In this document: piece by piece, positions 1-5,855 of the stretch
Layout of the letters: each line of letters begins with the position of its first letter
Numbering within the stretch: the stretch's first letter is position 1
Assembly: GCA_964415525.1 (NCBI GenBank)
Contig: CAYQAS010000140.1
Location: 1-9,672 of the forward strand
Direction: 5' to 3'
Source: CAZPUI01 sp964415525
Lineage (GTDB): Bacteria > Acidobacteriota > Holophagae > Holophagales > Holophagaceae
DNA: 9,672 bases
The notes under the pieces: model-generated
What the model was told of the DNA's origin: nothing
Databases searched by the model: none
Seen by the model: the letters and a program-made list of their open reading frames with translations, nothing else
Position numbers and translations under genes: made by a program

Positions 1-1182
1 AAAGGCCAGGTTGCTGATCAGGGCGTTTACCTTCAGGGCGGGGGCGAAGGTTTCCTTCGTTTCCCCGCTGCGGACGAATTCCACGCCTGCAAAAAGCCCG
101 AGCCCCCGGACGTCTCCCACGATGGGATGGCGATATAAGGTCTTCAGCTTTTCCAGGAGATACGCCCCCATCTTGGCGGACCGGGCGACCAGATCATGAC
201 GTTCGATGTAGTCGAGGACGGCGATTCCCGTGGCACAGGCCAGGGGGTTCTGGCTGTACGTATGGCCATGGACGAAATTACCGTTTCCCTTCTTGATGGC
301 CTCATGGACGGCCTCGGTGGTTATGACGGCGAAAACAGGGTAGTATCCCGCCCCGAGACCCTTGGCGCAGACGATCATGTCGGGGGATACCCCCCAGTGT
401 TCGATGGCGAAGTTACGCCCCGTCCTTCCGATGCCCGTCATGACCTCGTCGACGATCAACAGAATATCGTAGCGGTCGCAGATTTCCCGGATTCTCCGGA
501 AATAACCGTCTTTGGGAACCAGGGCCCCGGCGGTGGCCCCCACGACCGGTTCGGCCATGAAGGCGGATACGGAATCGGGACCCTCGTAAAGGATCGCCCT
601 TTCCAGGTCGTCGGCGCATTCGATCCCGCAGCTTTCCTGTTTCAGTCCGAAGGGACACCGGTAGCAGTAAGCCGGAACGATATGGGGCGTATGCTGGATC
701 ATAGGCTGGTAATAGCGCCGCCGCCCCGTATGACCGCTTAAGGCCAGAGCCCCCAGGGTGTTGCCGTGATAGCTTGTCCAGCGGGAGATAACCTTGTATT
801 TCATGTGCTTGCCCCGGTCCACCTGGTACTGGCGGGCCAGCTTCACCGCCGTTTCCACCGCTTCCGAGCCCCCGGAGAGGAAATAGACCCGGTTCATCCC
901 CGGAGGGGATATGCTGACGAGTTTTCCCGCAAGTTCGACGGCGGCGGGGGAGGTGAACTGGGAGCCGTGGGAAAAGGCTACCTTGCCGAGCTGTGTCAAC
1001 ATAGCCTCCTCGATTTCCCGGAGGCCGTGGCCGAGGGCGGCGACTACGGCCCCGCCGGAGCCGTCGATATATGCCTTTCCTTCCGTGTCATAGAGGTAGA
1101 CCCCCGCCCCGCGCTGGACGGAGGGATAGAAACGATTCAGATTCCGGTAAAAGACGTGATCCTGATTAGGTTCTCTTTTCAT
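1..1182 (-). CDS. Class III PLP-dependent aminotransferase, 3' end outside the window
   Basis: Reading the minus strand from ATG 1182-1180 gives 394 codons without a stop down to base 1, so the C-terminus is missing. Seen: a cofactor-phosphate loop (SGGSEAVE, about residues 103-110), YHG at 138-140, the PLP-ring aspartate D245 in VDEVMTGIGRTG, and the Schiff-base lysine K274 in CAKGLGAGY. These are the fold-type I class III (ornithine/GABA/DAPA-type) signatures, so the enzyme should move an amino group between an amine or omega-amino acid and a 2-oxo acid in the cytosol. An insert near 171-189 carries four cysteines, C173, C176, C185 and C189, with YCYRCPFG at its core; from memory this occurs in a subgroup that includes Bacillus YodT-like proteins. 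The substrate cannot be told from sequence. The start is supported by AGGGA 3 bases upstream. That ribosome-binding site overlaps the TAG stop of the ferritin-like gene, so the two are probably co-translated. Confidence 0.94.
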   Translation of the reverse strand, partial: MKREPNQDHVFYRNLNRFYPSVQRGAGVYLYDTEGKAYIDGSGGAVVAALGHGLREIEEAMLTQLGKVAFSHGSQFTSPAAVELAGKLVSISPPGMNRVYFLSGGSEAVETAVKLARQYQVDRGKHMKYKVISRWTSYHGNTLGALALSGHTGRRRYYQPMIQHTPHIVPAYCYRCPFGLKQESCGIECADDLERAILYEGPDSVSAFMAEPVVGATAGALVPKDGYFRRIREICDRYDILLIVDEVMTGIGRTGRNFAIEHWGVSPDMIVCAKGLGAGYYPVFAVITTEAVHEAIKKGNGNFVHGHTYSQNPLACATGIAVLDYIERHDLVARSAKMGAYLLEKLKTLYRHPIVGDVRGLGLFAGVEFVRSGETKETFAPALKVNALISNLAF

Positions 1183-1187
1183 GGTCC

Positions 1188-1667
1188 CTATTTTGCGAAA
1201 CGGGTTCTCAGGTTGGACAATCCCTTGAAATGTTTTCTTTCCTCTTCGATGACGTCGTCGATCACGGCGTGTTCCTTTGCCGGGACAAAGCGTTTGATTT
1301 CATGGTAATAGAGGATGGAGTCGAGTTCCCGCTGCATAGCGAAATCGATCGCCGCCAGGGTATCCTTTATCTTGGCCAACTCCCCTTCCATAAGCTCCTT
1401 CTTGAAGATGATCTTGTTGTCCACGTAATCGTGGAGGTAGGCCGCATATTCTCCATCGTAGGTCTCCGGGGGGGTGTCCTTGTCCATGACGGCAAAGATC
1501 TTGCTGAAGGTCTTCTGGTGCTGGCGTTCCGCCTCCGCCAGATTGTTGAACATCTTCTTTGCCTCCTCGTCTTTGGACAACTGCATGGCATAGCGGTAAA
1601 AATGCTCCCCGTTTTCTTCGATACGCACGGCAATTTCCACAATGTCGCTGCCTCTGAAAGCGCTCAT
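1188..1667 (-). CDS. Ferritin-like diiron protein (rubrerythrin-type four-helix bundle, no rubredoxin domain)
   Basis: A 159-residue, all-helical, charged protein. Ligands expected of a ferritin-like diiron centre are in place: E18 in helix 1 (RIEENGEHFY), E47 and H50 (AEAERQH), E114 in helix 3 (FAMQRELDSILYY), and E143 and H146 (EEERKHF). The two ExxH motifs sit in two similar halves, as in the rubrerythrin/YciF-like ferritin AB group. Rubrerythrin's C-terminal CxxC rubredoxin module is absent, so it cannot be a complete rubrerythrin; the length fits the stand-alone 'ferritin family' proteins common in anaerobes. The likely role, inferred from family, is oxygen or peroxide handling or iron binding in the cytosol. 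The start is secured by a strong TAGGAGG 6 bases upstream. The stop TAG lies 5 bases before the aminotransferase start, suggesting an operon. Upstream lies a hairpin-forming repeat that would be its leader if the candidate promoter near 1820-1848 is used. Confidence 0.9.
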   Translation of the reverse strand: MSAFRGSDIVEIAVRIEENGEHFYRYAMQLSKDEEAKKMFNNLAEAERQHQKTFSKIFAVMDKDTPPETYDGEYAAYLHDYVDNKIIFKKELMEGELAKIKDTLAAIDFAMQRELDSILYYHEIKRFVPAKEHAVIDDVIEEERKHFKGLSNLRTRFAK

Positions 1668-1673
1668 ACTTAA

Positions 1674-1680
1674 CCTCCTA
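1674..1680 (-). promoter_or_regulatory. Strong Shine-Dalgarno for the ferritin-like gene
   Basis: The minus strand reads TAGGAGG here, 6 bases before ATG 1667-1665. It is close to a perfect anti-16S match and is the strongest ribosome-binding site in the window. It lies only 14 bases from the inner edge of the hairpin repeat, so leader structure could affect access to it. Confidence 0.85.
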
Positions 1681-1694
1681 GAATTTCAATTTAT

Positions 1695-1818
1695 GACGGC
1701 TTCGTAAAAAGTCCGGATGCTGCGTTGCGCTGCATCCTTCGTCACTGCGGCGTACGACAAGTACGCCTCATTCCTAATGATTGGCGCGCCTTGCCTGCGG
1801 ATTTTTTACGAAGCCGTC
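1695..1818. repeat. 124-bp inverted-repeat element with nested palindromes (MITE- or REP/BIME-like)
   Basis: The 21-bp ends at 1695-1715 and 1798-1818 are inverted repeats with one mismatch (GACGGCTTCGTAAAAA then G or A, then TCCG). Inside are a 10-bp stem with one mismatch (1715-1724 with 1728-1737, loop TTG), a perfect 7-bp stem GGCGTAC/GTACGCC (1749-1755 with 1761-1767), and the palindrome GGCGCGCC at 1783-1790. There is no coding potential. The whole can fold as a long stem with side hairpins in RNA or single-stranded DNA. I recall dispersed elements with similar ends in deltaproteobacterial genomes, but this is memory and not a search. It lies between corA and the ferritin-like gene, both transcribed leftward, and could act as terminator, leader structure or non-autonomous mobile element. 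Confidence 0.8.
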
Positions 1819-1819
1819 T

Positions 1820-1848
1820 ATTATACAAATATTCCTCTTTTTTACCAG
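1820..1848 (-). promoter_or_regulatory. Candidate promoter for the ferritin-like gene
   Basis: The minus strand has a perfect -10 TATAAT (1825-1820) and, after 17 bases, CTGGTA (1848-1843), a 3-of-6 match to TTGACA. The spacer is A-rich. A transcript would start near 1813, just inside the end of the inverted repeat, and carry the element as a leader of roughly 145 bases. The -10 is convincing, the -35 is weak. Confidence 0.4.
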
Positions 1849-1873
1849 TTCATCAATGTACGGATCTATAAAG

Positions 1874-1918
1874 GAAAAAAAAGTCTTTCACAACCACTTT
1901 TTTCTTTTGAAAAAGTGG
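1874..1918 (-). terminator. AT-rich hairpin and T-tract at the 3' end of corA, possible weak terminator
   Basis: The perfect 9-bp inverted repeat CCACTTTTT/AAAAAGTGG (1894-1902 and 1910-1918, 7-base loop) covers the last corA codons. On the minus strand a run of eight T (1881-1874) follows about 12 bases after the stem. The stem is AT-rich and the T-run is displaced, so this is not a canonical intrinsic terminator. The larger inverted repeat at 1695-1818 is an alternative end point for corA transcripts. Confidence 0.3.
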
Positions 1919-2961
1919 ACCATAGAGAGGGCGACCGTAAGCATGATCCCCAAGACCATAAAATATCCCCAATGCCATTCCAACTCGGGCATGTACTTGA
2001 AATTCATGCCGTAAACCCCGGCCAGAAAAGTCAGGGGCATGAAGATCGTGGCAATAATGGTCAGCACCTTCATCACTTCGTTGAGCCGGTTGCTTACCGA
2101 AGACAGGTAAATGTCGAGCATGCCGGAGAGCATGTCCCGGTAAGTTTCTATGGTGTCGATAACCTGGATGGTGTGGTCATAGACGTCCTTTAAATACAGG
2201 TCGGTTGCGGCGTCCACGAGGGGAGAATCGCTCCGCTGGAGGGCGCTGACGGCTTCCCGCAACGGCCAGACGGACTTTCTCAGATAAAGCATCTCCCGTT
2301 TAATGCTCTGGATGGCGTGCAGGGTGTCCTGACCCGGGCGTGTTACCAGCTGATCTTCCAGAGATTCGATCTTTTCTCCGAGCTTTTCGAGGAGGATGAA
2401 ATATTGGTCAACAATGGCGTCCATGATAGTGTAGGCAAGGTAATCGGCGCCGGTCTTTCTGATCTTCCCCCGGGCGGTGCGGATCCTTTCCCGGATCGGT
2501 TCCATGAGGGGGCTTTGCTTTTCCTGAAAGGAAATGAGGAAATGGGGACCGAAGACAAGGCTGATCTGCTCCGGCTGAATCTGTCCATCCGCTTCCGGGG
2601 GGAGAGAAAAATCCTTTAAAACGATGTAGATGTAGTTGCCGAAGTCCTCCATCTTGGGACGCTGGTCCGTATAGAGGATGTCTTCGAGGGTCAGGGGATG
2701 GAGGTGATAACGTTCCCCCAACCGTTCCATGAGGCCGATGTCATGAAGCCCTTCGACATGGAGCCAAGTCACCGCCTCCGCTGTCTCCTGAAGCCCGCTG
2801 TGAAGTTCCCCGCCGCTCGTGAGGGTCTTTTCCGTTAATTCCTCACCATCGTAAACCATGAGGGAGAGGTGCGGCTCCTCGACATGCCTTTCCCCGACAT
2901 GAACCAGAGACCCCGGCGGGAGGCCCGTTTTTGCTATTCTAGTCCGGTAATTTTTCCGCAT
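1888..2961 (-). CDS. corA: CorA-family magnesium/cobalt transporter
   Basis: A 357-residue protein of normal CorA length. The signature YGMNF is at residues 317-321 (GMN 318-320), at the end of the first transmembrane helix (about 299-317). A second helix spans about 332-351, followed by a basic cytoplasmic tail (FKRKKWL). The large N-terminal part matches the CorA cytoplasmic funnel: a mixed alpha/beta domain, then a long helical stalk (about 150-300). CorA works as a pentameric channel for Mg2+ (also Co2+ and Ni2+) in the inner membrane, gated by intracellular Mg2+; that is family knowledge. After GMN the loop reads FKYMPELEW, with acidic E326 and E328 in the region that attracts cations. 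ATG 2961-2959 is preceded by GGAAAGG at a 7-base gap, and no upstream in-frame start looks better. It is transcribed divergently from the acetolactate decarboxylase gene and appears to be a single gene. Confidence 0.97.
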   Translation of the reverse strand: MRKNYRTRIAKTGLPPGSLVHVGERHVEEPHLSLMVYDGEELTEKTLTSGGELHSGLQETAEAVTWLHVEGLHDIGLMERLGERYHLHPLTLEDILYTDQRPKMEDFGNYIYIVLKDFSLPPEADGQIQPEQISLVFGPHFLISFQEKQSPLMEPIRERIRTARGKIRKTGADYLAYTIMDAIVDQYFILLEKLGEKIESLEDQLVTRPGQDTLHAIQSIKREMLYLRKSVWPLREAVSALQRSDSPLVDAATDLYLKDVYDHTIQVIDTIETYRDMLSGMLDIYLSSVSNRLNEVMKVLTIIATIFMPLTFLAGVYGMNFKYMPELEWHWGYFMVLGIMLTVALSMVHFFKRKKWL

Positions 2962-2989
2962 GGCCCAACCTTTCCTATTAATGAGTCAA

Positions 2990-3018
2990 GATTTAGACAT
3001 CATTGCCGGGGAAGTCAA
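2990..3018 (-). promoter_or_regulatory. Candidate corA promoter
   Basis: On the minus strand TTGACT (3018-3013, 5 of 6 matches to the -35 consensus) is followed after exactly 17 bases by TAAATC (2995-2990), a weak -10. It lies about 30 bases upstream of the corA start codon. The -35 is good and the -10 poor, so this is a suggestion only. Confidence 0.35.
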
Positions 3019-3046
3019 TGGGAAAAACAAAGCCCCGATCTTTATA

Positions 3047-3076
3047 TTGACAAAGGACAGACTTCGTGTCTCAATT
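3047..3076 (+). promoter_or_regulatory. Candidate promoter for acetolactate decarboxylase
   Basis: A perfect TTGACA lies at 3047-3052. The best -10 candidates at 16-18 bases spacing (TCTCAA, CTCAAT or TCAATT between 3069 and 3076) match only 3 of 6 positions. The start codon at 3124 follows about 50 bases later. Together with the corA candidate, the -35 boxes sit back to back about 28 bases apart, so a shared regulator could act on both. Confidence 0.35.
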
Positions 3077-3123
3077 TACACCGTATTCGGGAATGTATTT
3101 AACGGGGAGAGAAGGATGAAACC

Positions 3124-3876
3124 ATGTCAGCAAAGAATATACGCCCCAACAGCGTCTATATTTCCACTCCCATCAATGTCCTCGTGGAGGGGTACTACGA
3201 GCAGAACATCACCATCGGCGAGGTAAAGACCCATGGCGACTTCGGCCTGGGAACCTTCAACGATCTGGACGGGGAAATGGTCGTCCTGGACGGCGTCGTC
3301 TATCAGGTTGCCGGGGATGGAACAGTAAGGCACGTGACTGACGACGTCCTGACTCCTTTTGCCTGTGTGACCTTTTATCGGCCCGAAACATTCGATGAAA
3401 TCGACGGGGCGGCAATGGTCTCAAAGGGGCAAGCTTCCCCTCTCACCTACGAAGCCTTCAATGCCCTGCTGGAAAGGCTTCTTCCCTCGCCGAACATGCT
3501 CTACGCGATCAGGATCGACGGCCTTTTTCCCCATGTCCGGACCCGTTCCGTGGCAAAACAGGAGAATTACCGTCCCCTCGTGGAGGCGACGAAGGATCAG
3601 TCGATTTTTGATTTTTATGACATCGCCGGGACCTTGTCCGGTTTTTACACGCCCCCGTTCATGTCTTCTCTCAGCGCCCCGGGGTATCATCTCCATTTTA
3701 TCAGTGACGACCGCCGCCGGGGAGGCCATCTTCTCTCCTGCGCCGTAGGGTCTGCCCGGATCGGCATGCAGCATATCCCCCTTTTGGAAGTTGCCCTGCC
3801 GGTGACCCTTGATTACCTAACGGCGGACCTGAGCCGGGATACGAGAAAGGATTTACGGAAGGCCGAACAGGAATAG
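3124..3876 (+). CDS. budA: Alpha-acetolactate decarboxylase
   Basis: A 250-residue protein that I recognise as the AlsD/BudA family (also named alsD or aldC). It decarboxylates (S)-2-acetolactate to (R)-acetoin. Seen: the N-terminal family block THGDFGLGTFNDLDGEMVVLDG (about 36-57) and the metal-binding histidine cluster GYHLHFISDDRRRGGH, with H189, H191 and H202 as expected Zn2+ ligands. The conserved acidic E51 and a basic R141 are where catalytic partners are expected. Length is normal. There is no signal peptide, so it should be cytosolic, unlike some secreted Bacillus homologues. The start ATG 3124 has GAAGGA at 3111-3116, with 7 bases between. No acetolactate synthase (alsS/ilvB) gene is beside it, so substrate must come from elsewhere, for example branched-chain amino acid synthesis. 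No obvious hairpin terminator follows the stop. Confidence 0.96.
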   Translation: MSAKNIRPNSVYISTPINVLVEGYYEQNITIGEVKTHGDFGLGTFNDLDGEMVVLDGVVYQVAGDGTVRHVTDDVLTPFACVTFYRPETFDEIDGAAMVSKGQASPLTYEAFNALLERLLPSPNMLYAIRIDGLFPHVRTRSVAKQENYRPLVEATKDQSIFDFYDIAGTLSGFYTPPFMSSLSAPGYHLHFISDDRRRGGHLLSCAVGSARIGMQHIPLLEVALPVTLDYLTADLSRDTRKDLRKAEQE

Positions 3877-4055
3877 GGCCTTTACAAACAATCCCAAGTA
3901 TAATACCAAGCTTTCATTGCCGGGGAGAAGCATGGCATCCATATGGCCGTCATGTACGCCTGATGGGCTTGCCAAAAAGTATATTATCCCTACTCACCGC
4001 AGGGGAGAAGAGCTATTGATGCCATGACCTTTATTAGCTGTCGAAACATCGTCTG
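3877..4055 (+). other. Intergenic region between budA and tamA
   Basis: These 179 bases contain no ordinary gene. A perfect TATAAT is at 3899-3904 but has no acceptable -35 at 16-18 bases (TTTACA at 3881-3886 is only 12 bases away). A second AT-rich stretch, TATATTAT, is at 3980-3987, again without a clear -35. I see no intrinsic terminator after budA, so tamA may be read from budA transcripts, from a promoter here, or both. The last 55 bases hold the mini-ORF leader described separately. Confidence 0.5.
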
Positions 4056-4058
4056 ATG
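4001..4058 (+). promoter_or_regulatory. tamA leader: Shine-Dalgarno followed by two overlapping mini-ORFs
   Basis: AGGGGAGAAG (4001-4010) is a good ribosome-binding site but sits 45 bases before the tamA ATG. It is 8 bases from ATG 4019, which opens a two-codon frame ATG-CCA-TGA. That stop overlaps ATG 4024 as ATGA, opening a 10-codon frame (MTFISCRNIV) whose stop TGA 4054-4056 overlaps the tamA ATG 4056 as TGATG. tamA itself has no Shine-Dalgarno, so ribosomes may reach it by termination-reinitiation. The motifs are seen; use of the mini-ORFs is inference. Confidence 0.4.
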
Positions 4059-5855
4059 ATAAGAGTGACGGATTTAGTGCCGATAAAGGCTTCCAGGAAT
4101 TCTTTTGCCCATTGCCTGTTGCCTATTGCCTGCTGCCTTTTTTGCCTGTTCCCTTCTTTCGCCTTTGCCGGGGAGTCCGTGGAGTTGAAAATTGCGGGCA
4201 TTGAAGGGGACGTACTGAAAAACGTCAAGGCCGCCCTCGCCGTTCCCCCCGGACTTATCAAGGATGGCAAGGTTGATGTCCTATGGCTCGATCATTTCCA
4301 GGAGCAAATACCCCCGAAGGTACAGGAAGCCCTCGAATCTCTCGGTTACTACCATGGTGTCGCCACGGTAGTCCGGGAAATGACGCCGGAAGGTGTTTTC
4401 CGCGTAACCGTGGCGGTTGAGGCGGGAGAACCGGTAAGGGTGCGGAGGGTAACCCTTCGCATTGAGGGGCCCGGGGAGGGGGAGGCGTCCTTGCGGAACG
4501 CCGTCGAAAAATTTCCCCTTAAAAACGGCGATATCCTCCGTCATGACGTCTATGAAGAGGCAAAGAGAGGGATTCACGATCTCAGTATCGGCATGGGTTA
4601 TCTGAACGGGAATTTCTCCCGTCACGATATCGAGGTGCTGGTCGCCCAATCCTCAGCCGATATTGACCTCGTCTATGTGACGGGACCCCGCTATTACTTC
4701 GGACAGGTCAATTTTTCCGGCGCCCCCGGCTATCCCCGAAGGTTTCTTAACCGTTATGTAGCCTTCAAGGAAGGGGAAGTCTTCTCATATGAAAAGATCT
4801 GGCAGACCCAGCGCAATCTTACCCTTGCCGACCGCTATTCCGATGTCCGGATCGAAACGGACAAAGAGAAGGCGCAAGAAAACCGCGTTCCTGTGGATAT
4901 AAAGCTGACCCCCTCGCCGGAGAATCAGGTAAAGATCGGCGGCGGTTACGGAACGGATACGGGCCCGCGGTTTTCCGTCACTTACCGGGACAAGAACGTC
5001 CTCGACGCCGGCCACCAGTTGGATACGGGGGTGAATGTCAGCAAGGTTCTTCAGGGTGTCGCCATGGGTTATACGATACCGGGAGCGGATATCCGGACTT
5101 TCTCGGCCCTTAAAGTAAATCTCAAGCAGGAAAATACCGACACCTACACGACGAAGGAATTGTCCATGGAGTTGCAGCATGTCCGGCCCTATTTCCTTGA
5201 CAAGTCGGGGGCCCTCTTTCTCCAGGTACTGCGGGAAGACTCCGATGCAGGCGATCAGAAGACAAACACCTTCTCCCTGATGCCCGGTTTCCGCATCTTC
5301 GACCGCCAATACGACCATCCGGCCCGGCCGACAAAAGGGTTTTCCTACCTGGCGGAGATCAGGGGGACCAATCAGACGCTCGGCTCCTATACAGGTTTTA
5401 TCCAGGGGACCATCACCGGGAGCGGCCTTTACCCCCTGGGCCGTGGTTTTTCCCTCCTGTCGCGGATTAATGCGGGGGCTACTTTGCAGAACGAGGGATC
5501 GAAGGACCTGCCCATTGCCATCCGCTATTTTGCCGGTGGCGACAACAGCGTCCGGGGGTATGCCTATCAGTCCTTAGGGGCAAAGGATGACAAGGGGAAT
5601 GTAGTCGGCGGGAAAAACACCCTGGTTGGAAGTATCGAAATGGAGCGCATCATCTGGAAAGACTGGGGCGCCGCCGCTTTTTATGATGTCGGTAACGCCT
5701 TTAACAGTTTCCGTGAAATGGACCTGGCCCAAGGGGCCGGAATCGGATGCCGGTATTATACCCCCGTCGGTCCCATAAAACTGGATATCGCCAGGCAGCT
5801 TGGAACGGCCGAACCGGTGTTCCGCCTTCACCTCGGCTTCGGATTTACCCTATGA
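4056..5855 (+). CDS. tamA: TamA, Omp85/BamA-superfamily outer-membrane assembly protein
   Basis: A 599-residue protein, close to E. coli TamA (577). Residues 1-38 form a signal peptide with basic residues, a Cys/Leu-rich core and probable cleavage after AFA38. About 41-287 holds POTRA repeats (three are expected for TamA). About 290-599 is the beta-barrel, with the Omp85 motif VRGY at 499-502 inside RYFAGGDNSVRGY, then AFYDVGNAF (541-549), VGPIKLDIAR (571-580) and a terminal aromatic beta-signal (LGFGFTL). TamA partners with TamB to insert some outer-membrane proteins and is implicated in envelope lipid homeostasis. The adjacent tamB confirms TamA over BamA or other Omp85 members. An in-frame TAG at 4035 rules out a longer N-terminus. 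ATG 4056 is the only ATG that keeps the signal peptide, but it lacks a Shine-Dalgarno; GTG 4065 or 4077 are less likely. Heptanucleotide repeats lie in the signal-peptide codons. Confidence 0.94.
   Translation: MIRVTDLVPIKASRNSFAHCLLPIACCLFCLFPSFAFAGESVELKIAGIEGDVLKNVKAALAVPPGLIKDGKVDVLWLDHFQEQIPPKVQEALESLGYYHGVATVVREMTPEGVFRVTVAVEAGEPVRVRRVTLRIEGPGEGEASLRNAVEKFPLKNGDILRHDVYEEAKRGIHDLSIGMGYLNGNFSRHDIEVLVAQSSADIDLVYVTGPRYYFGQVNFSGAPGYPRRFLNRYVAFKEGEVFSYEKIWQTQRNLTLADRYSDVRIETDKEKAQENRVPVDIKLTPSPENQVKIGGGYGTDTGPRFSVTYRDKNVLDAGHQLDTGVNVSKVLQGVAMGYTIPGADIRTFSALKVNLKQENTDTYTTKELSMELQHVRPYFLDKSGALFLQVLREDSDAGDQKTNTFSLMPGFRIFDRQYDHPARPTKGFSYLAEIRGTNQTLGSYTGFIQGTITGSGLYPLGRGFSLLSRINAGATLQNEGSKDLPIAIRYFAGGDNSVRGYAYQSLGAKDDKGNVVGGKNTLVGSIEMERIIWKDWGAAAFYDVGNAFNSFREMDLAQGAGIGCRYYTPVGPIKLDIARQLGTAEPVFRLHLGFGFTL
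4108..4142 (+). repeat. Degenerate heptanucleotide tandem repeat in tamA signal-peptide codons
   Basis: Four adjacent units read CCCATTG, CCTGTTG, CCTATTG and CCTGCTG (4108-4135), trailing into CCTTTTT (4136-4142). Viewed as 14-mers, 4111-4124 and 4125-4138 differ at one base. They encode the hydrophobic core (HCLLPIACCLF). The period of 7 is not a multiple of 3, so gain or loss of one unit would shift the tamA frame. Copies are few and imperfect, which limits slippage. Confidence 0.65.

Noticed and set aside
196..741. 181-codon open frame on the plus strand
   Set aside because: Antisense to the aminotransferase, whose D245 and K274 active-site motifs are intact on the other strand.
766..1308. 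180-codon open frame on the plus strand across the aminotransferase and ferritin-like genes
   Set aside because: It crosses the junction of two real genes in antisense and has no family signature.
1783..1790. GGCGCGCC palindrome as a separate protein-binding site
   Set aside because: It is internal to the inverted-repeat element and is explained as part of its structure.
2960..3226. Plus-strand frame starting at the corA start region and running into budA
   Set aside because: It overlaps budA in another frame and has low-quality composition; the budA start is better supported by GAAGGA at 3111-3116.
3899..3904. Perfect TATAAT as a tamA promoter
   Set aside because: No acceptable -35 element at 16-18 bases, and it lies over 150 bases from tamA; kept only as a note in the intergenic entry.
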